Of a stretch of 64,000 bases of DNA, positions 6,785 to 15,490 are shown in pieces. A program made the translations under genes and the position numbers. The stretch lies in NCBI RefSeq assembly GCF_001894945.1, contig NZ_BCXE01000001.1:248001-312000 (forward strand). Direction: 5' to 3'. The notes beneath the pieces are model-generated. The model had not been told where the DNA came from. It saw only the letters and a list, made by a program, of their open reading frames with translations, and did not search any database. This stretch comes from Rhodococcus ruber NBRC 15591 (GTDB lineage: Bacteria > Actinomycetota > Actinomycetes > Mycobacteriales > Mycobacteriaceae). The first letter of the stretch is position 1; every line of letters starts with the position of its first letter.

Positions 6785-8134
6785 GTGCGGAGACGGGCGG
6801 TGCGGGTCGGACTGGTGGGCGCCGCGGCGGTGTTCGCCCTGTCGTCGGTCGCGGCGTGCGGCAGCGAGTCCGACGGGACGGTACTGAGCTTCTACACCGC
6901 CGCCGACGGCGCGGAGCAGTACGCTGCCGCGGCGGCGAACTGCACCGCCGCCGCCGGTGGCCGGTACACCATCGAGCAGCGCACCCTGCCCAAGGGCGCC
7001 GACGACCAGCGGCTGCAGCTCGCGCGGCGGCTCACCGGCGGGGACGACACCCTCGACCTGATGACACTCGACGTCGTGTGGACGGCCGAGTTCGCCGAGG
7101 CGGGCTGGGCGCTGCCGCTGCCGCCGGACGTCGCGGCCGCGGTGTCCGAAGGCACCCTCGCCGGACCGCTGGAGTCCGCCACGTGGCAGGGCACCCTCTA
7201 TGCGGCACCGCTGAACACCAACACCCAGTTGCTCTGGTATCGCAAGGACCTGATGCCCGACGGGCGGCCACCGCAGACGTGGGACGAGATGATCGACATC
7301 GCGAGCGGGCTCGCGGCCGAGGGCCGCCCCAGCTGGATCGGGGTGCAGGCCCGCCAGTACGAGGGCCTGATGGTGTGGTTCAACACCCTGCTCGCCAGCG
7401 CCGGCGGATCGGTCGTGGCAGAGGACGGCACCACCGTCACCGTGGCCGACGGTGACGCCGCGGTGACGGCTCTGGACATCATGAAGCGGGTGGCGACCGC
7501 GCCCGGTGCGGACCCGTCGCTGAACCAGTCCGACGAGGCCGCTGCGCGTCTCGGTATGGAGAGCGGCAAGGCCGCGTTCCAGGTGAACTGGCCGTTCGTC
7601 TACCCCGGCATCGTCGAGAACTCCGAGAAGGGCTTTCTGCCCTTCGTCGACGAGAACGGCAACGTGACCGCCGAGAACACCGGCAACACGGTCCTGACGG
7701 TGAACGGCGAGCAGAACTTCCTCCCCGCCCCGTACCCGTCGGTGGTCCCCGGCAAGCCGGCCGAGGTCACGATCGGCGGGTTCAATATCGGGGTCGCCCG
7801 CACCACCAGGTATCCCGACCTCGCGTTCGAAGCCGTGCAGTGCCTGCGCAACGAGGAGAACCAGCGCAACAACGCCGTCGGCGGCGGTGTCCCGCCCACG
7901 CTGGCATCGCTGTACGACGATCCGGAGTTCCAGCAGGCATACCCGATGTGGCGGGAGGTGCGCGAGAGTCTCGAGAACGCGGCGGTGCGCCCGGTTTCGC
8001 CTGCGTATCAGAGCATTTCGACGCTCATCACCGCGACTCTCAATCCGGTCGACCAGATCGACCCGCCGCGCACGGTCGACGAACTCGCCGAGCAGGTCCG
8101 CAAGGCGGTCAATTCGGAAGGGCTGATCCCGTGA
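6785..8134 (+). CDS. lpqY: Trehalose-binding lipoprotein of the LpqY-SugABC importer
   Basis: This is the extracytoplasmic solute-binding component that captures trehalose released during mycolate transfer and delivers it to SugABC. The GTG at 6785 is chosen because GGAGG sits 5 bp upstream and it places a standard lipoprotein signal at the N-terminus: basic RRRAVR, a hydrophobic core, and lipobox VAAC with the lipidated Cys at about residue 22. The remaining ~425 residues read as a family-1 sugar-binding protein. It overlaps sugA by 4 bp (GTGA). Identity rests on fold, lipobox and the exact operon order lpqY-sugA-sugB-sugC. Substrate specificity is taken from the mycobacterial orthologue. 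Confidence 0.9.
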   Translation: MRRRAVRVGLVGAAAVFALSSVAACGSESDGTVLSFYTAADGAEQYAAAAANCTAAAGGRYTIEQRTLPKGADDQRLQLARRLTGGDDTLDLMTLDVVWTAEFAEAGWALPLPPDVAAAVSEGTLAGPLESATWQGTLYAAPLNTNTQLLWYRKDLMPDGRPPQTWDEMIDIASGLAAEGRPSWIGVQARQYEGLMVWFNTLLASAGGSVVAEDGTTVTVADGDAAVTALDIMKRVATAPGADPSLNQSDEAAARLGMESGKAAFQVNWPFVYPGIVENSEKGFLPFVDENGNVTAENTGNTVLTVNGEQNFLPAPYPSVVPGKPAEVTIGGFNIGVARTTRYPDLAFEAVQCLRNEENQRNNAVGGGVPPTLASLYDDPEFQQAYPMWREVRESLENAAVRPVSPAYQSISTLITATLNPVDQIDPPRTVDELAEQVRKAVNSEGLIP

Positions 8135-9096
8135 CCACCACGCCCGCAACCCGACCCGTCCCACCGGCCGAGGGCGACCGGCCCGTATCGTCCGAGCGCG
8201 GGAAAGTTGTTCTGTCCGAAGGGAAGAAGGCCGAACGCCGACTCGGGCTGTGGCTGGTCGCGCCCGCGGCGCTGATGATGCTCGCCGTCACCGCCTACCC
8301 CGTGGGGTACGCGGTGTGGCTGAGCCTGCAGCGGTACGACCTGCGCTTCCCCGACGAGCGTGAATTCGTCGGATTCGCCAACTACGTCTCGGTCCTCACC
8401 GATGCGTTCTGGTGGCAGGCCTTCTTCGTCACCGCCGGCATCACCGTCGTGTCGGTGGCGATCGAATTCGTCCTGGGGCTGGCGCTGGCGCTGATCATGC
8501 ACCGCACCATCGTCGGCAAGGGCACCGTCCGCACCGTGGTGCTGATCCCGTACGGGATCGTCACCGTCGCCGCCGCCTACAGCTGGTACTACGCCTGGAC
8601 GCCGGGCACCGGCTACCTGGCGAATCTGCTCCCCGAGGGCAGCGCCCCACTGACCGAACAACTTCCGTCACTGGCGATCATCGTGCTCGCCGAGGTGTGG
8701 AAGACCACCCCGTTCATGGCGCTGCTGCTCCTCGCCGGGCTGGCGCTCGTCCCGGACGACCTGCTGCGCGCGTCCCAGGTCGACGGCGCGGGTGCGTGGA
8801 CCCGGCTGACCAAGATCATCGTCCCGCTGATGAAGCCGGCGATCCTGGTGGCGCTGCTGTTCCGCACGCTCGACGCGTTCCGCATCTTCGACAACATCTA
8901 CGTCCTCACGCGCGGGTCGAACGGCACGGGCTCGGTGTCGATCCTCGGATACGACAACCTGTTCAAAGCATTCAACCTGGGCATCGGCTCGGCGATCAGC
9001 GTCCTGATCTTCCTGTGCGTGGCGATCATCGCGTTCATGTTCATCAAACTGTTCGGGGCCTCGGCGCCCGGCTCCGATGCGGAAGGGAAGCGGTGA
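8131..9096 (+). CDS. sugA: Trehalose ABC importer permease SugA
   Basis: The 321-residue inner-membrane permease has six predicted helices, the first at about residues 40-62 ([19 protein letters not shown]). The cytoplasmic EAA-type loop ([22 protein letters not shown]) near residue 225 docks the ATPase SugC. The start is GTG 8131, overlapping the lpqY stop, which implies translational coupling. A 35-residue hydrophilic N-terminal extension precedes the first helix. With SugB it forms the trehalose translocation pore. Confidence 0.92.
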   Translation: MTTTPATRPVPPAEGDRPVSSERGKVVLSEGKKAERRLGLWLVAPAALMMLAVTAYPVGYAVWLSLQRYDLRFPDEREFVGFANYVSVLTDAFWWQAFFVTAGITVVSVAIEFVLGLALALIMHRTIVGKGTVRTVVLIPYGIVTVAAAYSWYYAWTPGTGYLANLLPEGSAPLTEQLPSLAIIVLAEVWKTTPFMALLLLAGLALVPDDLLRASQVDGAGAWTRLTKIIVPLMKPAILVALLFRTLDAFRIFDNIYVLTRGSNGTGSVSILGYDNLFKAFNLGIGSAISVLIFLCVAIIAFMFIKLFGASAPGSDAEGKR

Positions 9097-9932
9097 TGAC
9101 GACGACCGAAACCCCGCGGCGCAAACTGAGCTGGTCGGCGGTGAACCTGCTCGTACTGCTGTACGCACTCGTGCCGGTGCTGTGGATCGCCAGCCTGTCG
9201 TTCAAGCCGGCCGGCACGATCAAGGACGGGCGCTTCATCCCCCAGGAATGGACCCTGGACAACTACCGCGGCATCTTCCGCACCGACGCATTCACCAGCG
9301 CACTGATCAACTCGATCGGCATCGGACTGATCGCCACGGTGATCGCGGTGGTCATCGGCACCATGGCGGCGTACGCGATCGCCCGGCTCGACTTCCCGGG
9401 CAAGAAGATCCTCGTCGGTGTCGCGCTGCTGATCGCGATGTTCCCGCAGATCTCGCTCGTCAGCCCGCTGTTCGACATCATCCGCAGACTCGGGCTGTTC
9501 GACACCTGGGCGGGCCTGATCATCCCGTACATCACCTTCTCCCTGCCCCTGGCGATCTACACGCTCTCGGCGTTCTTCAAGGAGATCCCGTGGGAACTCG
9601 AGAAGGCCGCCAAGATGGACGGCGCCACACCCGGGCAGGCCTTCCGGAAGGTGGTGGCGCCGCTGGCGGCGCCGGGCATCGTCACCGCCGCGATCCTGGT
9701 GTTCATCTTCTGCTGGAACGACCTGTTGTTCGCGATCTCGCTGACGTCCACCGAGCGGTCCATCACCGCGCCCGCGGCAATCGCGAACTTCACCGGAGCC
9801 TCCCAGTTCGAGGAGCCCACCGGCTCGATCGCGGCGGCCGCGGTGGTCATCACCATTCCGATCATCGTGTTCGTGCTGATCTTCCAACGTCGCATCGTGG
9901 CCGGCCTGACGTCCGGCGCAGTGAAGGGATGA
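9096..9932 (+). CDS. sugB: Trehalose ABC importer permease SugB
   Basis: The 278-residue, six-helix permease of the MalG type begins at ATG 9096, sharing one base with the sugA stop (TGATG). The EAA loop [25 protein letters not shown] lies near residue 185. It pairs with SugA and contacts SugC. Both the preceding and following junctions are tight, consistent with a single lpqY-sugABC transcript. Confidence 0.92.
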   Translation: MTTTETPRRKLSWSAVNLLVLLYALVPVLWIASLSFKPAGTIKDGRFIPQEWTLDNYRGIFRTDAFTSALINSIGIGLIATVIAVVIGTMAAYAIARLDFPGKKILVGVALLIAMFPQISLVSPLFDIIRRLGLFDTWAGLIIPYITFSLPLAIYTLSAFFKEIPWELEKAAKMDGATPGQAFRKVVAPLAAPGIVTAAILVFIFCWNDLLFAISLTSTERSITAPAAIANFTGASQFEEPTGSIAAAAVVITIPIIVFVLIFQRRIVAGLTSGAVKG

Positions 9933-9937
9933 CCCAC

Positions 9938-11107
9938 ATGGCTGAAATCGTGCTGGACAAGGTGACCAAGCTCTACCCCGACGGGGCGCGAGCGGTCAGC
10001 GACGTGGACATGACGATCGCCGACGGCGAGTTCATCATCCTGGTCGGCCCCTCGGGCTGCGGAAAGTCGACGACGCTGAACATGATCGCCGGCCTCGAGG
10101 ACATCTCCTCCGGCGAGTTGCGGATCGGGGGCGAGCGGGTCAACGAGAAGGCGCCGAAGGACCGCGACATCGCGATGGTGTTCCAGTCGTATGCGCTGTA
10201 CCCGCACATGACCGTCCGGGAGAACATCGCCTTCCCGCTCACCCTGGCCAAGGTCCCCAAGGACGAGGTCGCGCGAAAGGTGGAGGAGGCGGCGAAGATC
10301 CTCGACCTGACCGGCCACCTCGACCGCAAGCCGTCGAACCTGTCGGGCGGGCAGCGACAGCGGGTGGCGATGGGACGGGCGATCGTGCGCAATCCCAAGG
10401 CGTTCCTCATGGACGAGCCGCTGTCCAACCTCGACGCCAAGCTGCGGGTGCAGATGCGCACCGAGATCGCCCGGCTGCAGAAGCGCCTGGGCACCACCAC
10501 GGTGTACGTCACCCACGATCAGACCGAGGCCATGACGCTCGGGGACCGCGTGGTCGTCCTCCGCGGCGGGCTGGTGCAGCAGATCGGTGCCCCGCAGGAG
10601 CTCTACGACCGGCCGAAGAACCTGTTCGTGGCGGGGTTCATCGGCTCGCCGTCGATGAACTTCTTCGCCGGCCGGCTCGACGGTGACAGAGTGCGCACCG
10701 CGATCGGGGACTTCACGCTGCCGGCCGAGCGGTGGGCGGCCGTGCAGAAGCACGATCCGGGACGTGACGTCGTCGTCGGCATCCGGCCCGAGCACTTCGA
10801 GGACGCCGCGCTCCTGGACCCGGCGCAGCGCGAGCAGGGCACCATCTTCACGGTCGACATCGACGTGCTCGAATCCATGGGGTCGGACAAGTACGCGTAC
10901 TTCACCGTCGAGTCCCCGGAGCTGCATTCGAGCGACCTCGACGATCTGGCAGCCGATGTGGGCGTCGCCGATCTCGCCGGCGGCTCGATGGTCGCGCGGC
11001 TGCCCGCCGAGTCCGACGTCGCGAAGGGCCGGCCGGTGCAGCTGTGGTTCGATCCGGCGAAGGTTGCCCTGTTCGACCAGGCGACGGGGGAGAACGTCAC
11101 CCTCTGA
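9938..11107 (+). CDS. sugC: Trehalose ABC importer ATPase SugC
   Basis: The MalK/UgpC-type ATPase is about 389 residues. It has Walker [10 protein letters not shown] (about residue 35), Q-loop FQSYALYP, signature LSGGQRQR, Walker [12 protein letters not shown], and a switch His in [12 protein letters not shown]-terminal OB-fold regulatory domain (about 240-389) includes [10 protein letters not shown]. The start is ATG 9938 (MAEIVLDKV), 8 bp after GAAGGG and equivalent to the mycobacterial start. An in-frame ATG at 9929 overlaps the sugB stop and is the alternative. It powers trehalose uptake for the upstream genes. Confidence 0.92.
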   Translation: MAEIVLDKVTKLYPDGARAVSDVDMTIADGEFIILVGPSGCGKSTTLNMIAGLEDISSGELRIGGERVNEKAPKDRDIAMVFQSYALYPHMTVRENIAFPLTLAKVPKDEVARKVEEAAKILDLTGHLDRKPSNLSGGQRQRVAMGRAIVRNPKAFLMDEPLSNLDAKLRVQMRTEIARLQKRLGTTTVYVTHDQTEAMTLGDRVVVLRGGLVQQIGAPQELYDRPKNLFVAGFIGSPSMNFFAGRLDGDRVRTAIGDFTLPAERWAAVQKHDPGRDVVVGIRPEHFEDAALLDPAQREQGTIFTVDIDVLESMGSDKYAYFTVESPELHSSDLDDLAADVGVADLAGGSMVARLPAESDVAKGRPVQLWFDPAKVALFDQATGENVTL

Positions 11108-11129
11108 CCGAGGAGTGCATAGTAGGCCG

Positions 11130-11939
11130 GTGGACCTCGACGACATCGCCGACGAGCTGTACGGGCTCGATCCGGGTGAGTTCACCGCGGCCCGTAAGGA
11201 GTACGTCGCCCGTGCCCGCGACGCCGGCGACCGGGAACTCGCGGCGGCGGTCGGCCGGCTGCGCAAGCCGACCGTGTCGGCGTGGCTGGTGAACCTCCTC
11301 GTCCGCGAGAGACCCGAGGAGATCACGGCCCTGCTCGGACTCGGCGAGGCCCTGCGTACCGCGCAGCGTCAGCTCTCCGGAGCCGAGCTGCGGCGGCTGT
11401 CCACCCAGCGACGGCGGGTGATCGGTGCGCTCGAGAAGACGGCCTCCCGGCTCGCCGCCGAGCACGGTCGGCGGGCATCCGAAGCCGCGCTGCGCGAGGT
11501 GGGCCAGACCCTGCACGCCGCACTCGCCGAGGCCGAGCTGGCCGAGCAGGTGCGCGGTGGCCGACTCGAGACGCCGCTGGACTACAGCGGGTTCGGACCG
11601 GTCGGACTGTCGGTCGTTCCGCCCGCGCCGGAACGGAAGGGCACCGGGGCGGACGACATCGAGGAGGCCGAGCGCACGCGGCGAGCGCTGGAGGCCGCCG
11701 TCGCCGAGGCGGAAACGGCGCGGAACACCGCCGACGAGGCCCGGTCGGTGGCGGAGCGCGCACGTGCCGCGGTCGAACAACTCGACGAGCACGTCGCGCG
11801 GCTGCGCGAGGAGCTGGGCCGGGTGGAACACCAGCGCGAGTTCGCGCGACGCACCGCCCGGACGGCCGACGAGGACGCCGCGAAGGCCGAGGAGGCGGCG
11901 CAGCAGGCGGAGGAGGCGGTGCGCGCACTGCAGGGTTGA
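11130..11939 (+). CDS. Hypothetical coiled-coil protein downstream of sugC
   Basis: The 269-residue soluble protein starts at GTG 11130. Residues 1-60 hold a conserved-looking element (DELYGLDPGEFTAARKEYVA, then LRKPTVSAWLVNLLVR). Residues 60-140 are helical. From about 175 to the end it is almost pure Ala/Glu/Arg heptads (e.g. EEAERTRRALEAAVAEAETA), a long coiled coil. There is no signal peptide. The gap to sugC is 22 bp, so it may be co-transcribed with the importer. I do not recognise a characterised family; similar proteins occur widely in actinobacteria. Confidence 0.78.
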   Translation: MDLDDIADELYGLDPGEFTAARKEYVARARDAGDRELAAAVGRLRKPTVSAWLVNLLVRERPEEITALLGLGEALRTAQRQLSGAELRRLSTQRRRVIGALEKTASRLAAEHGRRASEAALREVGQTLHAALAEAELAEQVRGGRLETPLDYSGFGPVGLSVVPPAPERKGTGADDIEEAERTRRALEAAVAEAETARNTADEARSVAERARAAVEQLDEHVARLREELGRVEHQREFARRTARTADEDAAKAEEAAQQAEEAVRALQG

Positions 11940-11948
11940 GCGGACGCA

Positions 11949-11989
11949 GAACGGGAAAGGGCTGAGGACGCCCGGTTCCGTCCCGTTCC
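11949..11989. terminator. Inverted repeat between convergent genes
   Basis: GAACGGGA near 11949 pairs with TCCCGTTC ending near 11989, across a loop of about 25 nt that can itself fold (GGGC/GCCC). It lies between the convergent coiled-coil and MFS genes and could end both transcripts. Confidence 0.35.
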
Positions 11990-12000
11990 CGACCGCGAGG

Positions 12001-13509
12001 TCAGCCCCGGCGGACCGCGTCGGTCTGCCCGGTCGCGGTGTGCTCCGCCGCGAGACCGGACACCGTGCTCCATTCGGCGGCCAGGGCCGTCGCCTCGACC
12101 TCGTCCTCCTCGCGGTCGCTCAGTGCGCGCGTGGCCGGTCGCCCGCCGATGAGAACGAGCAGTGCGGCCACGGCCGCGGCCGCGACACCCAACCCGAATG
12201 CCGCGACGAATGCGCTCTCGCCGACGACGCCCGTGCCGCGAACGGTCAGCGTGGCCAGCAGGGTCGTGACCACCGCACTGCTGAGCGAACTGCCCACCGT
12301 GCGGGCGATGGAGTTGATGCTGTTCGCAACCCCGGTCTGATCGGGACGGATCTCGGCGACGAGCAGGGCGGGCAGTGCGGCATAGGCGAGGCTGACGAAG
12401 GTGGTCACGAGGATGCCGGAGACGATCAGCTGCCAGCTCCGGTCGTGCACGACCGCCACCAGGGCGAAGCCGGCGATCCCGAGAATGCACGCTCCGATCA
12501 GCACCCATCGGGCGTCGAACCGGTGGATGAGCCGGCCCGCGAGTGCCGCGGCGACCACCCCGACGAGCGCGCCGGGCAGCATGTACACCGCGGTCGCCTC
12601 GAGCACGGTGGCGCCGAATCCGTATCCGGCGACGGCGGGCGGCGTCTGCACGAAGTACGCCGTCGCGAGGAAGCTGACGAACATGGCCATGCCGACGAGG
12701 AACGCGGCGCCGTGCACCACGAACACCGGCCGATCGGTGAGCATCCGCGGCGGCACGAGCGGCTCGTCGACGTGCCGTTCGAAGAGCAGCCACGCCGCGA
12801 GCACGGCCAGCCCGAGTGCGGCGCTCCCGAGGGTGAGCGCCGACGCCCAACCCCACGTTCCGCCCTCGGACAGGGCCAGCAGCACCAGCGCCAGTCCGAC
12901 GGCCAGCAGGATCGCGCCGAGCCAGTCGATCCGTCCGTCCGCGGACCGCGGTCGTCGCGGCACGACGAGGAACGCGCTCAGCAACGCGACGGCGTTGAAC
13001 GCCGCCACCAGCCAGAACACGCGACGGTAGTCGCCGCCCGAGACCATCAGGCCGGTGAGCACCATGCCGATCGCGCCACCGACGCCGAGCGTTCCGGAGA
13101 ACAGGCCCATCGCCCCGATCAACCGCTGCGGCGGCAGTTCGGCCCGCAGCACGGCAATGCCGACGGGGAACAGCGCGAACGACACGCCCTGCAGGACCCG
13201 GCCGATCAGCAGGAGCGTGAACGAGTCCGCGGCGGCGCACAGCAGCGAACCGACGAACACCACGACGAGGACGGTGAGCAGGACCGGGCGTTTGCCGCGC
13301 AGATCGGCCAGCCGGCCCAGCAGGGGAGTGGTGACGGCGGCCGCGAGCAGGTTCGCGGTCAGGACCCAGCCCGCGGCGGTCGTGCTCACCCCCAGCTGTT
13401 CCTGAATGGTGCCGACGATCGGTACGACGGACGTCTGCATCACGGCGATGGTGGTGACGATGAAGCACAGCACCGGAACCAGCAGCCGCGCACCTCTCGG
13501 ATCGGACAT
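12001..13509 (-). CDS. MFS multidrug efflux transporter (DHA2 type, about 14 helices)
   Basis: The 502-residue integral membrane protein starts at ATG 13509, preceded by GAGGAG at 7 bp. The motif-A loop GRLADLRGKRPVLL lies after helix 2. There is a DHA2-like motif C region (GTLGVGGAIGMVLTG) and about 14 hydrophobic segments, with a central hydrophilic linker near PRRPRSADGRIDW. The C-terminal 40 residues are charged and cytosolic. It is expected to export drugs or hydrophobic compounds using the proton gradient. Its AT-rich promoter carries the 10-bp-spaced repeat ACTAAAC-TCA-ACTAAAC. The substrate is unknown. Confidence 0.88.
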   Translation of the reverse strand: MSDPRGARLLVPVLCFIVTTIAVMQTSVVPIVGTIQEQLGVSTTAAGWVLTANLLAAAVTTPLLGRLADLRGKRPVLLTVLVVVFVGSLLCAAADSFTLLLIGRVLQGVSFALFPVGIAVLRAELPPQRLIGAMGLFSGTLGVGGAIGMVLTGLMVSGGDYRRVFWLVAAFNAVALLSAFLVVPRRPRSADGRIDWLGAILLAVGLALVLLALSEGGTWGWASALTLGSAALGLAVLAAWLLFERHVDEPLVPPRMLTDRPVFVVHGAAFLVGMAMFVSFLATAYFVQTPPAVAGYGFGATVLEATAVYMLPGALVGVVAAALAGRLIHRFDARWVLIGACILGIAGFALVAVVHDRSWQLIVSGILVTTFVSLAYAALPALLVAEIRPDQTGVANSINSIARTVGSSLSSAVVTTLLATLTVRGTGVVGESAFVAAFGLGVAAAAVAALLVLIGGRPATRALSDREEDEVEATALAAEWSTVSGLAAEHTATGQTDAVRRG

Positions 13510-13537
13510 CGGCTCTCCTCGACGCTGCAACATGAAA

Positions 13538-13554
13538 CTAAACTCAACTAAACA
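13538..13554. promoter_or_regulatory. Direct repeat ACTAAAC-N3-ACTAAAC in the MFS promoter
   Basis: Two identical 7-bp blocks (13538-13544 and 13548-13554) lie on one helix face in an AT-rich pocket 29-45 bp upstream of the MFS start, within the divergent intergenic region. This looks like a repressor or activator site; the regulator is unknown. Confidence 0.35.
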
Positions 13555-13632
13555 TCTACCGGACGCTCGGTTGCCCCGTCCAGGTGCAGGCGCCGACGAG
13601 GCCGTGTCGGTCCGCCGTGGCAGGGTGTTCCC

Positions 13633-14739
13633 GTGACGCCGCGCACCCTCACCGTCCGTGCTCTCGGCCGCGCCACCCTCGCCCGTCAGCATCTGTTGCA
13701 TCGTGCCGACCTCCCGGTGCTCGACGCGGTCGAGCACCTGCTGGGCCTGCAGGCGCAGGCCCCGACACCGCCCTACTTCGCGCTGTGGGCGCGGTTGCGG
13801 CGGTTCCGGCCCGCGGCCCTCGCCGACCTCATCGAGGGACGGCACGTGGTGCGCACCGTACTCATGCGCGGCACGGTCTTCGCAGTCTCGGCCGCCGACG
13901 CTGCGGCGCTGCGGGACTGGGTCCAGCCACTGCTGGACCGGGACCTGGCCACCAACACCCAGTACGCGGCCGGTCTGGCCGGGGTGGACCTGCGTGAGCT
14001 CGCCGCGGCAGGCCGCGACCTGCTCGGCGACGCCCCCCGCAGCCTGCAGGAGCTGCGCCCGTTGCTCGCGGAGCGATTCCCCGGCCGCGATCCGGCCGCG
14101 CTCGCCTACGGGCTGCGGAACCTGCTCCCGCTGGTGCAGGTGCCGCCGCGGGGGCTGTGGGGGCGCTCCGGGCAGCCGCGACTCACCCCGCTCGACGAGT
14201 GGACCGGTCGCGGACCGGCACGGCCGGACCCGGCCGTCGTCCTCCGGCGATACCTCGCCGCGTTCGGGCCCGCGAGCGTGCGCGACGCCCAGGCCTGGTC
14301 GGGGCTGACGCGGCTCGGGGAGGTGTTCGAACGGCTGCGCCCGTCGCTCGAGGTGTTCCGGGACGAGAACGGCGTCGAGCTGTTCGACCTGCCCGACGCC
14401 CCGCGCCCGGATCCGGCGACACCGGCGCCGGTGCGGATCCTCGCGCCGTACGACAACGTCCTGCTCTCGCACGCCGACCGGACCCGGATCGTCTCCGACG
14501 AGCACCGTCGCCGGATCGTGACGCAGAACGGCATCGTGCGCTCCGCCGTCCTCGTCGACGGGACGGTCGCCGGAACCGCGAAACTGGCCGTCGCGAAGGA
14601 CTCGGCCGTACTCGAGGTGACCCCGTGGCGGCGCCTGACGGCCCGGCAACGCTCGGCGGTCGAGGCGGAGGGGCTGCGGCTGGCGCGGTTCGGCGGGGCG
14701 ACCGCCCCCACGCACGAGGTGCGATTCCCCGCGGGGTAG
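13633..14739 (+). CDS. Winged-helix DNA-binding protein of the HTH_42 family (AlkX/YcaQ-like)
   Basis: The protein has 368 residues, starting at GTG 13633. The pattern LGLQAQAPTPPYFALWARL near residue 38 and the central RGTVFAVSAADAAALRDWVQP are typical of the DUF1006/HTH_42 family. That family includes DNA glycosylases that unhook interstrand crosslinks (E. coli YcaQ, Streptomyces AlkZ). The glycosylase Q-x-Q motif of that group may correspond to LQAQ here (Q43-Q45, approximate). Many actinobacterial members have no assigned activity, so both DNA-repair and DNA-binding roles are open. It diverges from the MFS exporter. Confidence 0.72.
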   Translation: MTPRTLTVRALGRATLARQHLLHRADLPVLDAVEHLLGLQAQAPTPPYFALWARLRRFRPAALADLIEGRHVVRTVLMRGTVFAVSAADAAALRDWVQPLLDRDLATNTQYAAGLAGVDLRELAAAGRDLLGDAPRSLQELRPLLAERFPGRDPAALAYGLRNLLPLVQVPPRGLWGRSGQPRLTPLDEWTGRGPARPDPAVVLRRYLAAFGPASVRDAQAWSGLTRLGEVFERLRPSLEVFRDENGVELFDLPDAPRPDPATPAPVRILAPYDNVLLSHADRTRIVSDEHRRRIVTQNGIVRSAVLVDGTVAGTAKLAVAKDSAVLEVTPWRRLTARQRSAVEAEGLRLARFGGATAPTHEVRFPAG

Positions 14740-14755
14740 CGGAGAGGCGTGGCGG

Positions 14756-14803
14756 CAGCCGTGCGTGGGTACAGCCGTGCGTGGGTACAGCCGTGCGTGG
14801 GTA
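14756..14803 (+). repeat. Three perfect tandem copies of a 16-bp unit
   Basis: CAGCCGTGCGTGGGTA is repeated at 14756-14771, 14772-14787 and 14788-14803 without mismatch. The array sits between the winged-helix gene stop (14739) and the ribosome-binding site of the DUF1360 gene. Confidence 0.95.
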
Positions 14804-14839
14804 CTACTGCGCGGACCGAGCTACGTGCAGGAGAAGCAG

Positions 14840-15376
14840 ATGAGCAATCAGACCGAGACGTCCGTCGACCTCGTCGACGCCGTCCGCGAACAGACCCGCG
14901 AGTACACCGGCGGGGAGGACATACCCCTCCGGGGCTACACGAAGGTCCTCGCCGGGTACAGCACGCTGGTCACCGTCGCGGTGATCGCCGCGGTGGTCAC
15001 CGGGCGTCGACTGCCGGAGCGTCTGAGCGGGCAGGACCTCGTCGTGCTCGCCCTCGGCACGCACAAGCTGTCGCGCACGGTGACGAAGGACGCGGTGACC
15101 AGCCCCATTCGCGCGCCCTTCACGCGCTACAAGGAGCAGGGCGGCCCGGCCGAGGTGATGGAGGAGGTCCGCGGACCGAGCAACAGTCTCCGGCACAGCC
15201 TGGGCGAGTTGCTGAGCTGCCCCTTCTGCTTCGACATGTGGGTCGCGACGTTCTTCACCATCGGAATGGTCTTCGCACCGCGTCCGACCCGGCTCGTCGC
15301 CGGGCTGTTCGCCGCCCTCGCCGGGGCAGACTTCCTCCAGTTCGCCTACGCGAAGGCGCAGCAGAGCGTCGAGTGA
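14840..15376 (+). CDS. DUF1360 membrane-associated protein
   Basis: The 178-residue protein starts at ATG 14840 after AGGAGA. Hydrophobic helices lie at about residues 36-55 and 130-165. Family features include LALGTHKLSRTVTKDAVTSPIRAPF and the Cys-containing LLSCPFCFDMWV, whose CPFC looks like a metal or redox pair at the membrane face. The family is common in Gram-positives and has no known function. The gene is flanked by a 3 x 16-bp repeat before it and a perfect 13-bp-stem hairpin after it, so it appears monocistronic. Confidence 0.8.
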   Translation: MSNQTETSVDLVDAVREQTREYTGGEDIPLRGYTKVLAGYSTLVTVAVIAAVVTGRRLPERLSGQDLVVLALGTHKLSRTVTKDAVTSPIRAPFTRYKEQGGPAEVMEEVRGPSNSLRHSLGELLSCPFCFDMWVATFFTIGMVFAPRPTRLVAGLFAALAGADFLQFAYAKAQQSVE

Positions 15377-15412
15377 GGCCGCCGTCCGGGGCGGGGCAGG
15401 ATTACCGCGCCG

Positions 15413-15452
15413 GTTCGGAATCCGCCCACGCCACGGCGGGGGCGGATTCCGA
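15413..15452 (+). terminator. Perfect 13-bp-stem hairpin after the DUF1360 gene
   Basis: TTCGGAATCCGCC (15413-15425) pairs perfectly with GGCGGATTCCGAA (15440-15452) over a 14-nt loop. It lies between the convergent DUF1360 and recQ genes and could act in both directions. Confidence 0.65.
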
Positions 15453-15490
15453 AGTCGCGGGCGGATTTACGGGGCGCCCCCTGGGATCCG

